64,000 nucleotides of DNA from an uncultured Candidatus Binatia bacterium (lineage in GTDB: Bacteria > Desulfobacterota > Binatia > UBA9968 > JAJDTQ01). Shown here one piece after another: positions 16,522 through 25,576 of this stretch. Under the pieces are notes generated by a model. The model had not been told where the DNA came from. It worked only from the letters and a program-made list of their open reading frames with translations, and did not search any database. The DNA lies in the NCBI GenBank assembly GCA_958295985.1, contig OY282432.1:3381001-3445000 (forward strand), written 5' to 3'. How positions within the stretch are numbered: position 1 is the stretch's first letter; every line of letters starts with the position of its first letter. Position numbers and translations under genes: made by a program.

Positions 16522-17694
16522 CTACCAGGCCATCTCCAGGCACTCCAGCACCTGTGACGCGGAGTGGATCTTCTTGGGGTTGTTGTGGGTGCTGATGTCG
16601 TCCAGCGCGGCCTCGGCCAGGGACGGCAGTGCGTCCCGCGGGATGTCCAGGTCCCGGAGCCGCAGCGGCAGCTCCATCCTGACGTTCATGCCGTACACCA
16701 CCTCCGGCGCCTGGGCCGCGGCCTTCACGTCGTCGGGCTCCTCCACTCCCATGGCCCGGGCGATGCGGGCCATGGCCGCGGTGGTGCCGTCAAGGTTCCA
16801 GCGCATGGCGTAGGGCAGCATCAGCGCGTGGATGTTGGCATGGGGCACGGTGAACCGGCCGCCGATGACGTGCACGATGCCGTGGTGGATGCCGGTCCAG
16901 GCGCTGTAGACCCCCATGCTGGAGAGGCAGGCGGCCACCTGCATCTCGCCGATGGCCTCGAGGTCGTTCATGTCCGCCACCAGGCGCGGCAGACAGGCGG
17001 CAATGGGCCCCACGGCCGCCAGGCAATAGGCTTGGCTCAGGATCTGGGTCTGGGTCGAGTAGACGGCTTCCACGCAGTGGGCCAGGGCGTTCATGCCCGA
17101 GGCCGCCAGGAGCCTGGCCGGAGCGGTCTGCGCCGCCTGCGGATCCAGCAACACCACCCGCGGCGACAGCTTGGGGTCGGCCAGGATGAGCTTGTGGCCC
17201 CCTTCCGCCAAGCCCGCGGAATAGCTGTACTCGCCGCCGGAAAACGTCGTCGGGATGGCGATGTGCGGCAGTTTGGGCGCCGGCATGTCCGGCACCTCCT
17301 TCTTGTCGGGCGGGATGAAGTGGGTGGCCAGGTCCTTCAGCGGACGGCCTTCGGCCATGAGCGCGGCCATGCCCTTGGCGGTGTCGATGGAGCTGCCGCC
17401 GCCCACGCTGACGAACGCGTCCGCGGACGCATCCTCGGCCTGCTTCGCCGCCACCGCGATGGAGTCCGTGGGCGAATGCGGCTTCACGGTGTCGTAGACC
17501 CCCACGCAGAGGTCGCCCAGGGCCGATTGCACCGCGTCCAGCAGGTACGACCTGGCGATGGACGGCGACGTCACCACGAACACCCGCCCGGCGCCCAGGC
17601 GCCGGACCTCGTCCGCCAACTGCGCCACCACCCCGCGGCCGAAAACGATGCGCTCCACGCGCGGATTGCTGTACTCGAACGCTGAAACCGCCAT
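16522..17694 (-). CDS. iron-containing alcohol dehydrogenase family, maleylacetate-reductase-like
   Basis: A 390-residue group III dehydrogenase. The nucleotide site is VSVGGGSSIDTAKGMA. The region that carries the metal Asp in iron alcohol dehydrogenases reads SGMNALAHCVEAVYS: Asn replaces Asp, as in maleylacetate reductases. His residues follow in GIHHGIVHVIGG and VPHANIHALML. AGGAGG precedes ATG 17694. It probably reduces an unsaturated oxo-acid or similar, but no ring-cleavage partner is adjacent. It is convergent with the hydrolase island. Confidence 0.82.
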   Translation of the reverse strand: MAVSAFEYSNPRVERIVFGRGVVAQLADEVRRLGAGRVFVVTSPSIARSYLLDAVQSALGDLCVGVYDTVKPHSPTDSIAVAAKQAEDASADAFVSVGGGSSIDTAKGMAALMAEGRPLKDLATHFIPPDKKEVPDMPAPKLPHIAIPTTFSGGEYSYSAGLAEGGHKLILADPKLSPRVVLLDPQAAQTAPARLLAASGMNALAHCVEAVYSTQTQILSQAYCLAAVGPIAACLPRLVADMNDLEAIGEMQVAACLSSMGVYSAWTGIHHGIVHVIGGRFTVPHANIHALMLPYAMRWNLDGTTAAMARIARAMGVEEPDDVKAAAQAPEVVYGMNVRMELPLRLRDLDIPRDALPSLAEAALDDISTHNNPKKIHSASQVLECLEMAW

Positions 17695-17771
17695 CCGTCA
17701 CCTCCTCGATGATCCGTAAGATTTGAGATACCCTGCCGTGTTTGTCAACGGGGTGGAACCGGACCTGCCCC

Positions 17772-18163
17772 TTACCACCGGCAACTGACCGGGTATTGGC
17801 GGATGGCTTCATCCGGCGTCAGGATGGTGGCGTTGGAACCGAGCGCAGTCGCTACCAGAAGGCGGTCGAACGGGTCCCGGTGATGGGCGGGCAATTCGGA
17901 AGCCCGATAGATGTCTGCCCGCCTCAAACTCAGACAATCCAGGCCCCAGGTATCGATCTGGCCTTCGAGCCAGCGGCGCGGCGAGTCGGGGAGGACGAGC
18001 TTTCCGGCGCTCCACTTCAGCGCAATCTCCAGGGCCGAGTCGTCGCTCCACAGGAGCATCGAGTCGGAAGCGTCGATGGCTTGCACCGACGCGGGGGAAA
18101 GCTTCTCGGGCTCCGTGGACAGCCAGATCAGCGTGCACGCGCGTCCAACAGGTAACGGGTCAA
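17772..18163 (-). pseudogene. PIN-domain (VapC-like) toxin with 5' frameshift
   Basis: The body (from about 18134 down) reads TLIWLSTEPEKLSPASVQAID, then LEIALKWSAGKL and HHRDPFDRLLVATAL, which are the Glu and Asp active-site regions of a PIN ribonuclease. The expected N-terminus lies upstream in another frame: TTG at 18163 starts LTRYLLDARAR and hits TGA within 12 codons. Joining the two needs loss of two bases or gain of one around 18134-18146, next to the first catalytic Asp. It is either an inactivated toxin or an assembly error. TTG overlaps the antitoxin TGA (TTGA). Confidence 0.7.
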
Positions 18164-18399
18164 AGGCCCCACTCCTTCAGTTGGTCGTCGGTGAGCGGCT
18201 GGAACGCATCCGCGGCGTAGTGCACGGGTGCGGAGGTTCGCGTACCGACTTTCGGGCGCCGGACCGCAGCCGGCTCGATGACGGTCAACTTGGCCACCGG
18301 CGTAGAGCCGTTGAGTATGATGATGGTCTCACCCCCCTGGATCTCCTTCAACATCCGTGAGAGGTGAGTCTTGGTCTGATGGATGGTGGCGGTTTTCAT
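18160..18399 (-). CDS. Phd/YefM-family antitoxin
   Basis: A 79-residue antitoxin with the usual N-terminal DNA-binding fold (MKTATIHQTKTHLSRMLKEIQGGE, then IIILNGSTPVAKLTVIE) and a C-terminal toxin-binding tail ending LTDDQLKEWGL. ATG 18399 gives the standard family start. A GTG at 18447 behind GGAGGG would add 16 residues. Upstream on this strand, TTGACC and CATGAT are spaced 17 bases apart and would give an almost leaderless transcript from 18399. It partners the frameshifted PIN toxin, so it may persist alone as a repressor or antidote. Confidence 0.82.
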   Translation of the reverse strand: MKTATIHQTKTHLSRMLKEIQGGETIIILNGSTPVAKLTVIEPAAVRRPKVGTRTSAPVHYAADAFQPLTDDQLKEWGL

Positions 18400-18480
18400 G
18401 GAGTGATCATGGGACTTGGTCAGGACCAGGTCAATAGTCTTTGGCACCGTCCCTCCGGCCGGGAACCCGAACCCTGCCCC

Positions 18481-19365
18481 TCACGCCCCGTGGCTGAGCA
18501 CCCAGACCCCGGCGACGATGAGGACCGCGGCCAGCCCGTCCCGCAGGGTCACGGTTTCCAGGGCCTTCAGCGTGAAGTGGGACAGCGCGAAGGTGATCAG
18601 CGGCGAGACGCGCCAGATGGGCGCCACCAGCACCGCGGGCGCCAGCAGCAGCGCCTTGTAGGTACACAGCGACGCGATGGCTTCGGTGACGCCGGCGATT
18701 CCGAAGAGCACCGCGCTCTGGAGCGGGAGCTTCTCCCGCCGGGCGTGGATGCCGAGCCAGGGGCCGGCGGTGAAGATGAACACCAGGGAGGTGACGTGGT
18801 TGATCAGCGTCCCCAGGGCCGGCAGCGCGGCGTCCACGAGCCCCCATTTCTTGAAAATGGGATTGATCCCGAAGGTCAGCGAGGACAATAGCGGATACAT
18901 GAAATAGACCAGCCGGTTGGGGGCCCCCTCTCCCTCGACCGGAGTCACCGTCAGCAGCAGCACGCCCGCCACGATCACCGCCACCCCCGCGAGGATCTCC
19001 CAGCCCACCTGCTCGCCCAGGAGCGTCCACCCCAGCAGCACGGTGATGAGCGGCGAGGAGTTCTTCACCGTCACCGATTTGGAAGCTCCCACGCTGTCGA
19101 TGCCCAGGTTGAGAAAGATCTTCCCCATGGACGCGGCCACGCCCGTAAGCATGAAGGCGAGGAACGGGCGCCAGTCCACCGCCACGAACTCCCCGCGCCA
19201 TGCGGTCGCCGCCACCAGGGTCCCCAGGGACCAGTACTGGGTCATGAGCGTCGCCATGCTGACGCTCGACCCCGCCATGCCCTTCTTGAGCAGAGACGGG
19301 ACCACGCCCCAGATGATGCCGGCGGCGAGGGCGTAGAAGACGGCTTCGGTGGTGTCGTCGATCAT
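18481..19365 (-). CDS. EamA/DMT-superfamily transporter
   Basis: A 294-residue membrane protein with ten predicted spans arranged as two EamA repeats: AVFYALAAGIIWGVVPSLLKKG begins the first half and LVYFMYPLLSSLTFGINPIFKKWG the second. The half-repeat ends ITVLLGWTLLGEQVGWEILAGV and ITFALSHFTLKALETVTLRDGL are the helix 4/5 signatures. ATG 19365 is chosen over TTG 19377. The substrate is unknown; EamA proteins export amino acids or metabolites. It lies between two toxin-antitoxin modules on the same strand. Confidence 0.82.
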   Translation of the reverse strand: MIDDTTEAVFYALAAGIIWGVVPSLLKKGMAGSSVSMATLMTQYWSLGTLVAATAWRGEFVAVDWRPFLAFMLTGVAASMGKIFLNLGIDSVGASKSVTVKNSSPLITVLLGWTLLGEQVGWEILAGVAVIVAGVLLLTVTPVEGEGAPNRLVYFMYPLLSSLTFGINPIFKKWGLVDAALPALGTLINHVTSLVFIFTAGPWLGIHARREKLPLQSAVLFGIAGVTEAIASLCTYKALLLAPAVLVAPIWRVSPLITFALSHFTLKALETVTLRDGLAAVLIVAGVWVLSHGA

Positions 19366-19444
19366 CGGACGGCGCAACGATGCATGTTACCTGAGAAGGG
19401 ACCCGCGCTCAGGGAGCGCACCGAGGGAGTGAAGCCTGGGACCG

Positions 19445-19837
19445 CTACCGTACGCGAACCGTGGGAACATCGTAGCGTTCGAGCATTGCGTCGGCGGTCA
19501 CCAACGTCAACCCTTCCACCCGAGCCTGGGCTACCAGGACGCGGTCGAACGGGTCGCGATGGTGTGGCGGCAGCACTGCGACGGCGAGCACGTGCGTCTG
19601 CATGATGGCGAGACCCTCGAACCGGCTCAACCGCATACGCTCCGGGACGTAGATCGCCGGGGGCTCAGGGAGTGGCAGCTTCCCGACAGCGTACTTGATC
19701 GCGATCTCGCAAACGCTTGCCGCGGAAAGATACCTCTCTGACGCGGGATCGGCCAGAGTCTCCAGGAGCTCCGCGTTGAAACGTTTGCGTTCCGCTTGAA
19801 GCCAAAGCCAACAGTGGGTATCGAGAAGAAACTTCAC
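19445..19837 (-). CDS. VapC-like PIN-domain toxin
   Basis: A 130-residue PIN ribonuclease, intact here. FLLDTHCWLWLQ has the first catalytic Asp, VCEIAIKYAVGKLPL the Glu, HHRDPFDRVLVAQA the next Asp, and VTADAMLERYDV the last. These make up the acidic Mg-binding site used to cleave RNA. It follows its Phd-like antitoxin by 48 bases. Compared with the neighbouring frameshifted copy at 17772, it shows what that toxin should look like: the same HHRDPFDR motif and similar length. Confidence 0.87.
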   Translation of the reverse strand: MKFLLDTHCWLWLQAERKRFNAELLETLADPASERYLSAASVCEIAIKYAVGKLPLPEPPAIYVPERMRLSRFEGLAIMQTHVLAVAVLPPHHRDPFDRVLVAQARVEGLTLVTADAMLERYDVPTVRVR

Positions 19838-19885
19838 CTCTGCTGAAAGCGGCCAGCCTGACCGGCGCGTGTTCCCGGCCTCGGC

Positions 19886-20119
19886 CTAGTCGCGTCCCTC
19901 GAACGCGCGCACCCATTCCTCATCCAGGGGCTCATCGAAATCGTCGGGCACGACGAAACGTCCCTCGTCGACACCGAATACCGGACGGCTCTCCTCGATG
20001 GCTACGAGACGCGCCACCGGCTGCCCCGAGCGGGTGATGACGACTTCTTCCCCTTGAACTATCTCCCGCAACAGCCGGGACAGATGGGTCTTCGCTTCAT
20101 GGACGGTGACTTGGTACAT
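19886..20119 (-). CDS. Phd/YefM-family antitoxin
   Basis: A 77-residue protein starting MYQVTVHEAKTHLSRLLREIV, followed by GEEVVITRSGQPVARLVAIEE, the Phd DNA-binding fold, and an acidic C-terminal tail (FVVPDDFDEPLDEEW) that should wrap the PIN toxin. It resembles the antitoxin at 18399 in the THLSRxLxEI and PVAxL segments, so the two modules may share ancestry. A palindrome lies 26 bases upstream, as expected for autorepression. Confidence 0.85.
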   Translation of the reverse strand: MYQVTVHEAKTHLSRLLREIVQGEEVVITRSGQPVARLVAIEESRPVFGVDEGRFVVPDDFDEPLDEEWVRAFEGRD

Positions 20120-20144
20120 GCCGACAATACGCTAGACTAAGACG

Positions 20145-20157
20145 TTGACTAAGTCAA
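20145..20157. promoter_or_regulatory. 13-nt palindrome, likely antitoxin operator
   Basis: TTGACT-A-AGTCAA on the plus strand is a perfect inverted repeat centred 32 bases upstream of the antitoxin start at 20119. On the minus strand it embeds a TTGACT -35-like hexamer, so Phd bound here could block RNA polymerase. The 299-base gap 20120-20418 contains nothing else I can identify. Confidence 0.45.
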
Positions 20158-20418
20158 ACTGACCGGGGCGCCTAAATCCACCACCTGATTTGGAGCGGGA
20201 GAGGATCTGAGGAGACGAGGTTTGGCGGCTGAATCTCACGTGCGTGATCTGGATTGATTCCGGGTCGGGCCGATGCTAGACGTGAACGCGAACTCGGCGT
20301 ACCGCCTCGGAGACAGGCTCCCCGATCCGTCTTCGCACCTCCGAGACGGGACACGACAGCTTTGCCGGGCCGGACCCCGACTTCCGTCCCGGAACCCTAT
20401 CCCCACGGGAGCCACACC

Positions 20419-21870
20419 ATGAGCGACGTCCGTTTCATCGACACCACCGTGCGCGACGGCAACCAGAGTCTTTGGGCGCTGAACATGCGCACGGACGCCA
20501 TGCTGGCGGTGGCCGAGCACATCGATGAGGCCGGTTTCGAATCGGCCGAGTTCTTCGTCACGGTGATGTTCAAGAAACTGGTGCGGGAGCAGAAGGAGAA
20601 CGCCTGGGACTGGTTCCGGCTGGGCTCCAAGCGTTTCCGGAAGACGCCCCTGCGGCTCCACGGCGGGCTCAAGCTCATCGAGAAGATCCCGGTCTGCGTC
20701 TTCGAGCTCATGATCAAGCGGGTGATGGACTACGGCATCACCCTCACCCGCACCTCCAACTCCTGGAACAACTACGACGAGTTCAACGAGGAGAAGACCG
20801 CACTCAAGAAGCTCGGCATGGACACGGTGGTGAACCTGATCTACTCGGTGTCGCCGCGCCATACCGACGAATACTACGCGCAGAAGGCCAGGGAAGCCGC
20901 CGCCATCGACCCGGTGCGGATCTGCTTCAAGGATGTGGGCGGCCTGCTGACCCTGGAGCGGGCCCGGACCCTGATCCCCATAGTCCTCGAAAACATCGGC
21001 GACACCCCGGTGGAGTTTCACGCCCACTGCAACAACGGCCTGGCGCCGCTGTGCTATCTCGAGGCCGTGGACATGGGCCTGACCACGCTGCACACCTCCA
21101 TCCCGCCGCTGGCCAACGGCTCCGGGCAGCCCTCGATCTTCAACGTGGCGCGAAACCTCCGGGCCATGGGGCACAACCCGCTCATCGACGAGGAAGTGCT
21201 GAGGCCGGTGACGGAGAAGCTCCACTACATCGCCAGGCGGGACAATCTGCCGGTAGGCCGGGTGGTGGAATACGACGAGTCCCAGTACACGCACCAGGTG
21301 CCCGGGGGCATGATCTCCAACTTCCGCCACCAGCTCGCGCTCATCGACATGCGCGACAAGCTCGACGAGATCCTGGAGGAATGCGTCCAGGTGCGCAAGG
21401 AGTTCGGCTATCCCATCATGGTGACGCCGCTGTCGCAGTTCGTGGGCACCCAGGCGGCCATCAACGTCATCGCCGGCGAGCGCTACAAGGAAGTGACGGA
21501 CCAGGCCATCCAGTACGCCCTGGGCTACTGGGGCAAGGAGGGCGCGGAGTACATGGACCCCGAGGTCAGGGACAAGATCCTCGGACGCCCCAGAGCCAGG
21601 GAATGGGAACACTGGGAGCTGCCCGCGCCATCGATCCGGGAAGTGCGGCAACAACTCGGCGCGGTCCACGTGTCCGACGAGGAGCTGCTGCTCTGGGTCT
21701 TCGCCGGCGAGGAGGCGGTGAGAGCGTTGCCGGACGGAGGCGCCCCAAAGGAATACCTGAGCGCCGGCACGCCCCTGGTCCGGCTGGTAGGGGAGCTCAC
21801 CCGCCAGGAGAAGGCCAACCACATCTACATTCGCAAGCCGGACTTCTCGCTGACCCTCAGCCGAACCTGA
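20419..21870 (+). CDS. HMGL-like carboxyltransferase-domain protein (PycB/OadA-like) lacking a biotin domain
   Basis: A 483-residue protein with the TIM-barrel of pyruvate carboxylase/oxaloacetate decarboxylase alpha. FIDTTVRDGNQSLWA supplies the metal Asp, ICFKDVGGLLT the lysine of the KDxxG motif, EFHAHCNNGLAP the two metal His, and IPPLANGSGQPS the loop usually read as SGxTSQP. The C-terminal conserved region (QVPGGMISNFRHQL, TPLSQFVGTQA) is present. There is no AMKM biotinyl domain at the end and no biotin carboxylase nearby. It could be a carboxyltransferase needing a distant carrier, or an aldolase/decarboxylase. ATG 20419 gives the family start. Confidence 0.82.
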   Translation: MSDVRFIDTTVRDGNQSLWALNMRTDAMLAVAEHIDEAGFESAEFFVTVMFKKLVREQKENAWDWFRLGSKRFRKTPLRLHGGLKLIEKIPVCVFELMIKRVMDYGITLTRTSNSWNNYDEFNEEKTALKKLGMDTVVNLIYSVSPRHTDEYYAQKAREAAAIDPVRICFKDVGGLLTLERARTLIPIVLENIGDTPVEFHAHCNNGLAPLCYLEAVDMGLTTLHTSIPPLANGSGQPSIFNVARNLRAMGHNPLIDEEVLRPVTEKLHYIARRDNLPVGRVVEYDESQYTHQVPGGMISNFRHQLALIDMRDKLDEILEECVQVRKEFGYPIMVTPLSQFVGTQAAINVIAGERYKEVTDQAIQYALGYWGKEGAEYMDPEVRDKILGRPRAREWEHWELPAPSIREVRQQLGAVHVSDEELLLWVFAGEEAVRALPDGGAPKEYLSAGTPLVRLVGELTRQEKANHIYIRKPDFSLTLSRT

Positions 21871-21892
21871 GCCGAGCCTGAGAACGGCTGGA

Positions 21893-21919
21893 TTGACATG
21901 GTCCCGGTGATCGGATAAT
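21893..21919 (+). promoter_or_regulatory. sigma70-like promoter candidate
   Basis: TTGACA (perfect -35) at 21893-21898 is followed after 15 bases by GATAAT (5 of 6 to TATAAT) at 21914-21919. The spacer is shorter than ideal. It would drive the tandem amidohydrolases starting at 21981. Confidence 0.4.
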
Positions 21920-21980
21920 CCCGAAAGACGGGAGCCACCGCCCGCGTACCGCTCCAATCCATTGCCAAGGGGGACAAGAA

Positions 21981-23099
21981 GTGACTTCAGCCAATCCTCA
22001 GCGGATCATCGACGGCGACGGACACGTTGTCGAGGACATCGCGGCCATCCTCGGGCACATGCCGCGGGAGTACGTCGGCCGGAGCTTCTCCGAGGCCCGT
22101 GGCAAGAGCCCGTTCCCGCCCATCGACCACCTGCACTCGGCCAACCGGCACTACACGCCGGAAGGCGCGTTCGCGGTGGTGGGGCCCGAGGGTTGGGAGG
22201 ATTTCCTGCAGGACGTGCGCATCGACGCCACCGTGCTCTACACCAGCGCCGGGCTGGCCTTCGGCAAGATCGTGAGCCGGGACTGGGCCGTGGAGCTGGC
22301 GCGGGCCTACAACAACTGGATCCACGAAACCTACGTGGCCAGGAGCCCCCGCTTCCAGGCCATGGGGCTGCTTCCGCTGCAGGAGCCCAGGGCCGCGGCC
22401 GAGGAGCTCCGCCGCATGGTGGAGGAACTGGGGCTGTGCGGCGGCATGCTGCCGTCCACCGGCGCCAACATGCCCCATCTCGGGTCCGAGCGGTACTGGC
22501 CCCTCTACCAGGAAGCGGAGCGGCTGGGCTGCGCCCTCGGCATCCATGGCGGCGGCCACGAGGGCATGCTCATGGACGACTTGACGCCCTACGCACCGGT
22601 GAATGCCCTGGGGCACCCCATGGGCCAGATGATCGGTTTCGCCGGGATCATCTTCAACGGCGTCCTGGACAAGTTTCCGGGGCTGCGCATCGGCTTTCTG
22701 GAAGCCGGCTGCGCCTGGCTGCTCACCTGCCTCGAACGTTTCACCGGCTCCTGGGCCAGCCACGTGCAGTACGATCCGCGCGACCGCTTCCTGAAGCTCG
22801 ACGACAACATGAACATGACCGATTACATCTGCCGCCACGTCGACGAGGACCGTATCTTCGTCGGGGTCGAGGGGGACGAGCTCTCCATCGCCGAGGCCGT
22901 GCGGGTGGTAGGCAACAAGCCGTTCCTGTTCTCGTCCGACTATCCCCACGAGGTGGACGCCGCAACCTGCAAGCACGAGCTGCAGGAGCTGCGGGACAAC
23001 GACGAGCTGAACGACGACGACAAGGACGCCATCCTCTTCCGCAACGCCCAGCGGTTCTACCGGCTGGGTGAAGGCGCGGCGCAGGGAGCCCGGGGATAG
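21981..23099 (+). CDS. amidohydrolase-2 family protein (ACMSD-like), copy 1
   Basis: A 372-residue TIM-barrel metal hydrolase/decarboxylase of the amidohydrolase-2 family. The N-terminal motif is IDGDGHVVED, where Asp-Gly-His stands where many relatives have HxH. Later candidate ligands are LGIHGGGHEG and the C-terminal FSSDYPHEVD with the conserved Asp and His. The start is GTG with AAGGGGG just upstream. It is followed after 39 bases by a close paralogue. Family members decarboxylate amino-carboxymuconate semialdehyde or hydrolyse diverse amides. A substrate linked to the 3-hydroxyanthranilate dioxygenase downstream is possible but unproven. Confidence 0.85.
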   Translation: MTSANPQRIIDGDGHVVEDIAAILGHMPREYVGRSFSEARGKSPFPPIDHLHSANRHYTPEGAFAVVGPEGWEDFLQDVRIDATVLYTSAGLAFGKIVSRDWAVELARAYNNWIHETYVARSPRFQAMGLLPLQEPRAAAEELRRMVEELGLCGGMLPSTGANMPHLGSERYWPLYQEAERLGCALGIHGGGHEGMLMDDLTPYAPVNALGHPMGQMIGFAGIIFNGVLDKFPGLRIGFLEAGCAWLLTCLERFTGSWASHVQYDPRDRFLKLDDNMNMTDYICRHVDEDRIFVGVEGDELSIAEAVRVVGNKPFLFSSDYPHEVDAATCKHELQELRDNDELNDDDKDAILFRNAQRFYRLGEGAAQGARG

Positions 23100-23138
23100 C
23101 GCAACCCTCGGGGCAAGGGAACCAACGGGAGGCCAACC

Positions 23139-24227
23139 GTGAGCACGTTACAAGATCAGGCGGTCGTCGACGGCGACGGTCACGTGGTGGAAGACCACGA
23201 AGCCATCTGGGAAAGGATGCCGCAGGAGTACCGTGTGGGCAACTGGTCCATGCGCAGCCCCTTCGCCCCCAACGACCACCTCCACGCCGCCAACCGGCAT
23301 TTCGTTCCCGAAGGGGCGTTTGCCAAGGTGGGGCCCGACGGTTGGCTCGATTTCCTGCAGGACGTGGGCGTCGAGCGGACGGTCCTCTACCCTTCCAACG
23401 GTCTGGCCTTCGGCCGCGTGGTGAGCCGCGACTGGGCCATCGAGCTGGCGCGGGCCTACAACAACTGGATCCATGACGAGTACACGGGCCGCAACCCCCG
23501 TTTCCAGGCCGTGGGACTCATTCCCCTCCACGAACCCGAAGAAGCGGTGGCCGAGCTGCGCCGCATCGTCGAGGAGCTGCACTTCGCCGGCGCCATGTTA
23601 CCGGGAACCGGCGCGAAACAGCTCCAGAACCACCTCGGCGACGAGCGCTACTGGCCCATCTACGAGGAGGCGGACCGGCTCGGTTGCGCCCTGGGCATCC
23701 ACGGCGGCGTGCACGACAACATGGGACTGGACGACATGAGCCCTTACGCGCCGGTGAACGCGCTGGGGCACCCCTTCGGGCAGATGGTCAACTTCGCCGG
23801 CATCGTCTTCAACGGCGTGCTGGACCGCTACCCCAACGCCCGCTTCGGCTTCCTGGAGGCCGGCGCCGCGTGGTTCGTGAACTGCCTGGAGCGCTTCGAG
23901 CGGTCCTGGAGCAGCCACATCCAGTACGACCCCAACGGGCGCTTTCTCAGGCTCAGGGACAAGGAATCCGTCACCGACTACATCCTCAGGCACGTGGACG
24001 AAGGCCGGATCTTCGTGGGCGTGGAGGGCGACGAGCTCACGCTCCCCTTCGCCGTCCGCATCGCCGGCAACAAGCCGTTCCTGTTCTCTTCGGACTTCCC
24101 GCACGAGGTGAACCACGCCACCGCCAAGGAGGAAATCCAGGAGCTGCGGGAGAATCCCGGGCTCACCGATGACGACAAGGCCGCGATCCTCCACGCCAAC
24201 GCCCGGCGTTTCTACCAGCTCGGTTAG
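23139..24227 (+). CDS. amidohydrolase-2 family protein (ACMSD-like), copy 2
   Basis: A 362-residue tandem paralogue of the preceding gene: the same VDGDGHVVED start, SRDWAIELARAYNNWIHD, LGCALGIHGG, SPYAPVNALGHPFGQM and FSSDFPHEVNHAT motifs in the same order. GTG start with GGGAGG 6 bases upstream. The copies differ in the loop after residue 30 (GKSPFPPIDHL versus SMRSPFAPNDHL) and in a GTGAKQLQNH insertion, suggesting different substrates or an obligate hetero-complex. Confidence 0.85.
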   Translation: MSTLQDQAVVDGDGHVVEDHEAIWERMPQEYRVGNWSMRSPFAPNDHLHAANRHFVPEGAFAKVGPDGWLDFLQDVGVERTVLYPSNGLAFGRVVSRDWAIELARAYNNWIHDEYTGRNPRFQAVGLIPLHEPEEAVAELRRIVEELHFAGAMLPGTGAKQLQNHLGDERYWPIYEEADRLGCALGIHGGVHDNMGLDDMSPYAPVNALGHPFGQMVNFAGIVFNGVLDRYPNARFGFLEAGAAWFVNCLERFERSWSSHIQYDPNGRFLRLRDKESVTDYILRHVDEGRIFVGVEGDELTLPFAVRIAGNKPFLFSSDFPHEVNHATAKEEIQELRENPGLTDDDKAAILHANARRFYQLG

Positions 24228-24246
24228 CCGCTTTTCCGGGCATTCT

Positions 24247-25524
24247 GTGGTAACGCGGCGCCAACCTCCCCTCTCGGTGCCCTTCTTCTACGGCTGGGTC
24301 GTCGTGGCGCTGACCTTCTGCGTCAACGTCACCGCCGCCGGCACCCGCTCCGCCGCAACGCTGCTGATCAGTCCCCTTCAAGCCGAGTTCGGCTGGTCCC
24401 GCGCCGCGGTGTCCGGACCCGGCGGCCTCAACCTCCTCTTGTTCGGCATGGGTGCGCCGGCCGCGGGCTGGCTGGTGGACCGTTACGGCGTCCGCCGGGT
24501 GGTCATGGTTGCCCTGGCCGTGGTCACCGCGGGCCTGGTCGGGACGGCCGTCATCCGGCAATGGTGGCAGCTCTTGCTGTTCTGGGGCCTGCTGGTGGGC
24601 TTCGGCACCAGCGCCACCCCCGTCCTGGCCGCGGCGGTGGCCAACCGCTGGTTCGTGAAGCACCGCGGCGTCACCCTTGGCTTGCTCACCAACGGCAACG
24701 CCGCCGGCCAGATGATCTTTCTGCCCCTGCTCACGAGCGTCATCGTCGTCACCGGCTGGCGCGGCAGCATGTTCTTCATGGCCGCGGTCGCCTTTGGCCT
24801 GATGACGCTGGTCTCGCTGTGGATGCGCGACGAGCCGGCCCACGTGGGCCTGGAACCCTACGGCCGGGAGGAGAGCGCCGCCTCCGGGGCCGTTCGGTCC
24901 GAGCCCGCGGTATCCGCTACACCGATCCGTGACGCCTTTCACAGCCCGACCTTCTGGCTCTTGAGCTCGGGGTTCTTCGTCTGCGGCCTGACCGCCAACG
25001 GGCTCATCGGTCTGCACCTGATACCGCACGTCGTCGAAGACCTCGGCATCGGCATGGTCGTCGCCAGCCTGATCGTCGGCGTCATGGGCGGCATCAGCTT
25101 CGTCGGCACCCTGGGCGCCGGCTGGCTCGTGGACCGGATCGACCCGCGCAAGGTCCTGGCCCTGGCCTACTTCCTGCGCGGCTGCTCGCTGTTCCTGCTG
25201 CCCTTCGTCGACACCGTGCCCGGGCTGGTGCTGTTCGCCACGGTGTACGGCATCGACTGGTACGCCACCGGCCCGTCGACCGTGGCCATCGCCGCGGATA
25301 CCTTCGGCAGGCGCGCGGCGGCAAGCATCTTCGGCTGGATCTTTCTCGCGCATCAACTCGGGGCCACGTTGGCGGGCTACGGCGCCGGGGTCGTTTACGA
25401 CGTGTTCGGCGAGTACCAGTACGCGTTCCTTGCCGGCGCCACCATGGCCATCCTCGCCGCGGCCCTGGTGATGCAGATTTCACCGCGGGCGCCCCGGTTG
25501 GCTCCGGTGTCCAGCGCCGCGTGA
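24247..25524 (+). CDS. MFS transporter (oxalate/monocarboxylate-like)
   Basis: A 425-residue major facilitator. The N-terminus PFFYGWVVVALTFCVN with LQAEFGWSRAAVSG and LVDRYGVRRVVM is typical of the oxalate:formate/monocarboxylate branch, and the central loop is acidic and Ser-rich (residues about 205-230). I place the start at GTG 24247 because the longer frame overlaps the amidohydrolase gene and has a non-membrane leader. It probably imports the substrate handled by the adjacent amidohydrolases. That is inferred from position. Confidence 0.82.
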   Translation: MVTRRQPPLSVPFFYGWVVVALTFCVNVTAAGTRSAATLLISPLQAEFGWSRAAVSGPGGLNLLLFGMGAPAAGWLVDRYGVRRVVMVALAVVTAGLVGTAVIRQWWQLLLFWGLLVGFGTSATPVLAAAVANRWFVKHRGVTLGLLTNGNAAGQMIFLPLLTSVIVVTGWRGSMFFMAAVAFGLMTLVSLWMRDEPAHVGLEPYGREESAASGAVRSEPAVSATPIRDAFHSPTFWLLSSGFFVCGLTANGLIGLHLIPHVVEDLGIGMVVASLIVGVMGGISFVGTLGAGWLVDRIDPRKVLALAYFLRGCSLFLLPFVDTVPGLVLFATVYGIDWYATGPSTVAIAADTFGRRAAASIFGWIFLAHQLGATLAGYGAGVVYDVFGEYQYAFLAGATMAILAAALVMQISPRAPRLAPVSSAA

Positions 25525-25576
25525 CGTTTCCGAACCGTCCACGCAATTCACTCGATCATCGCCAACGGAGGGTCCC

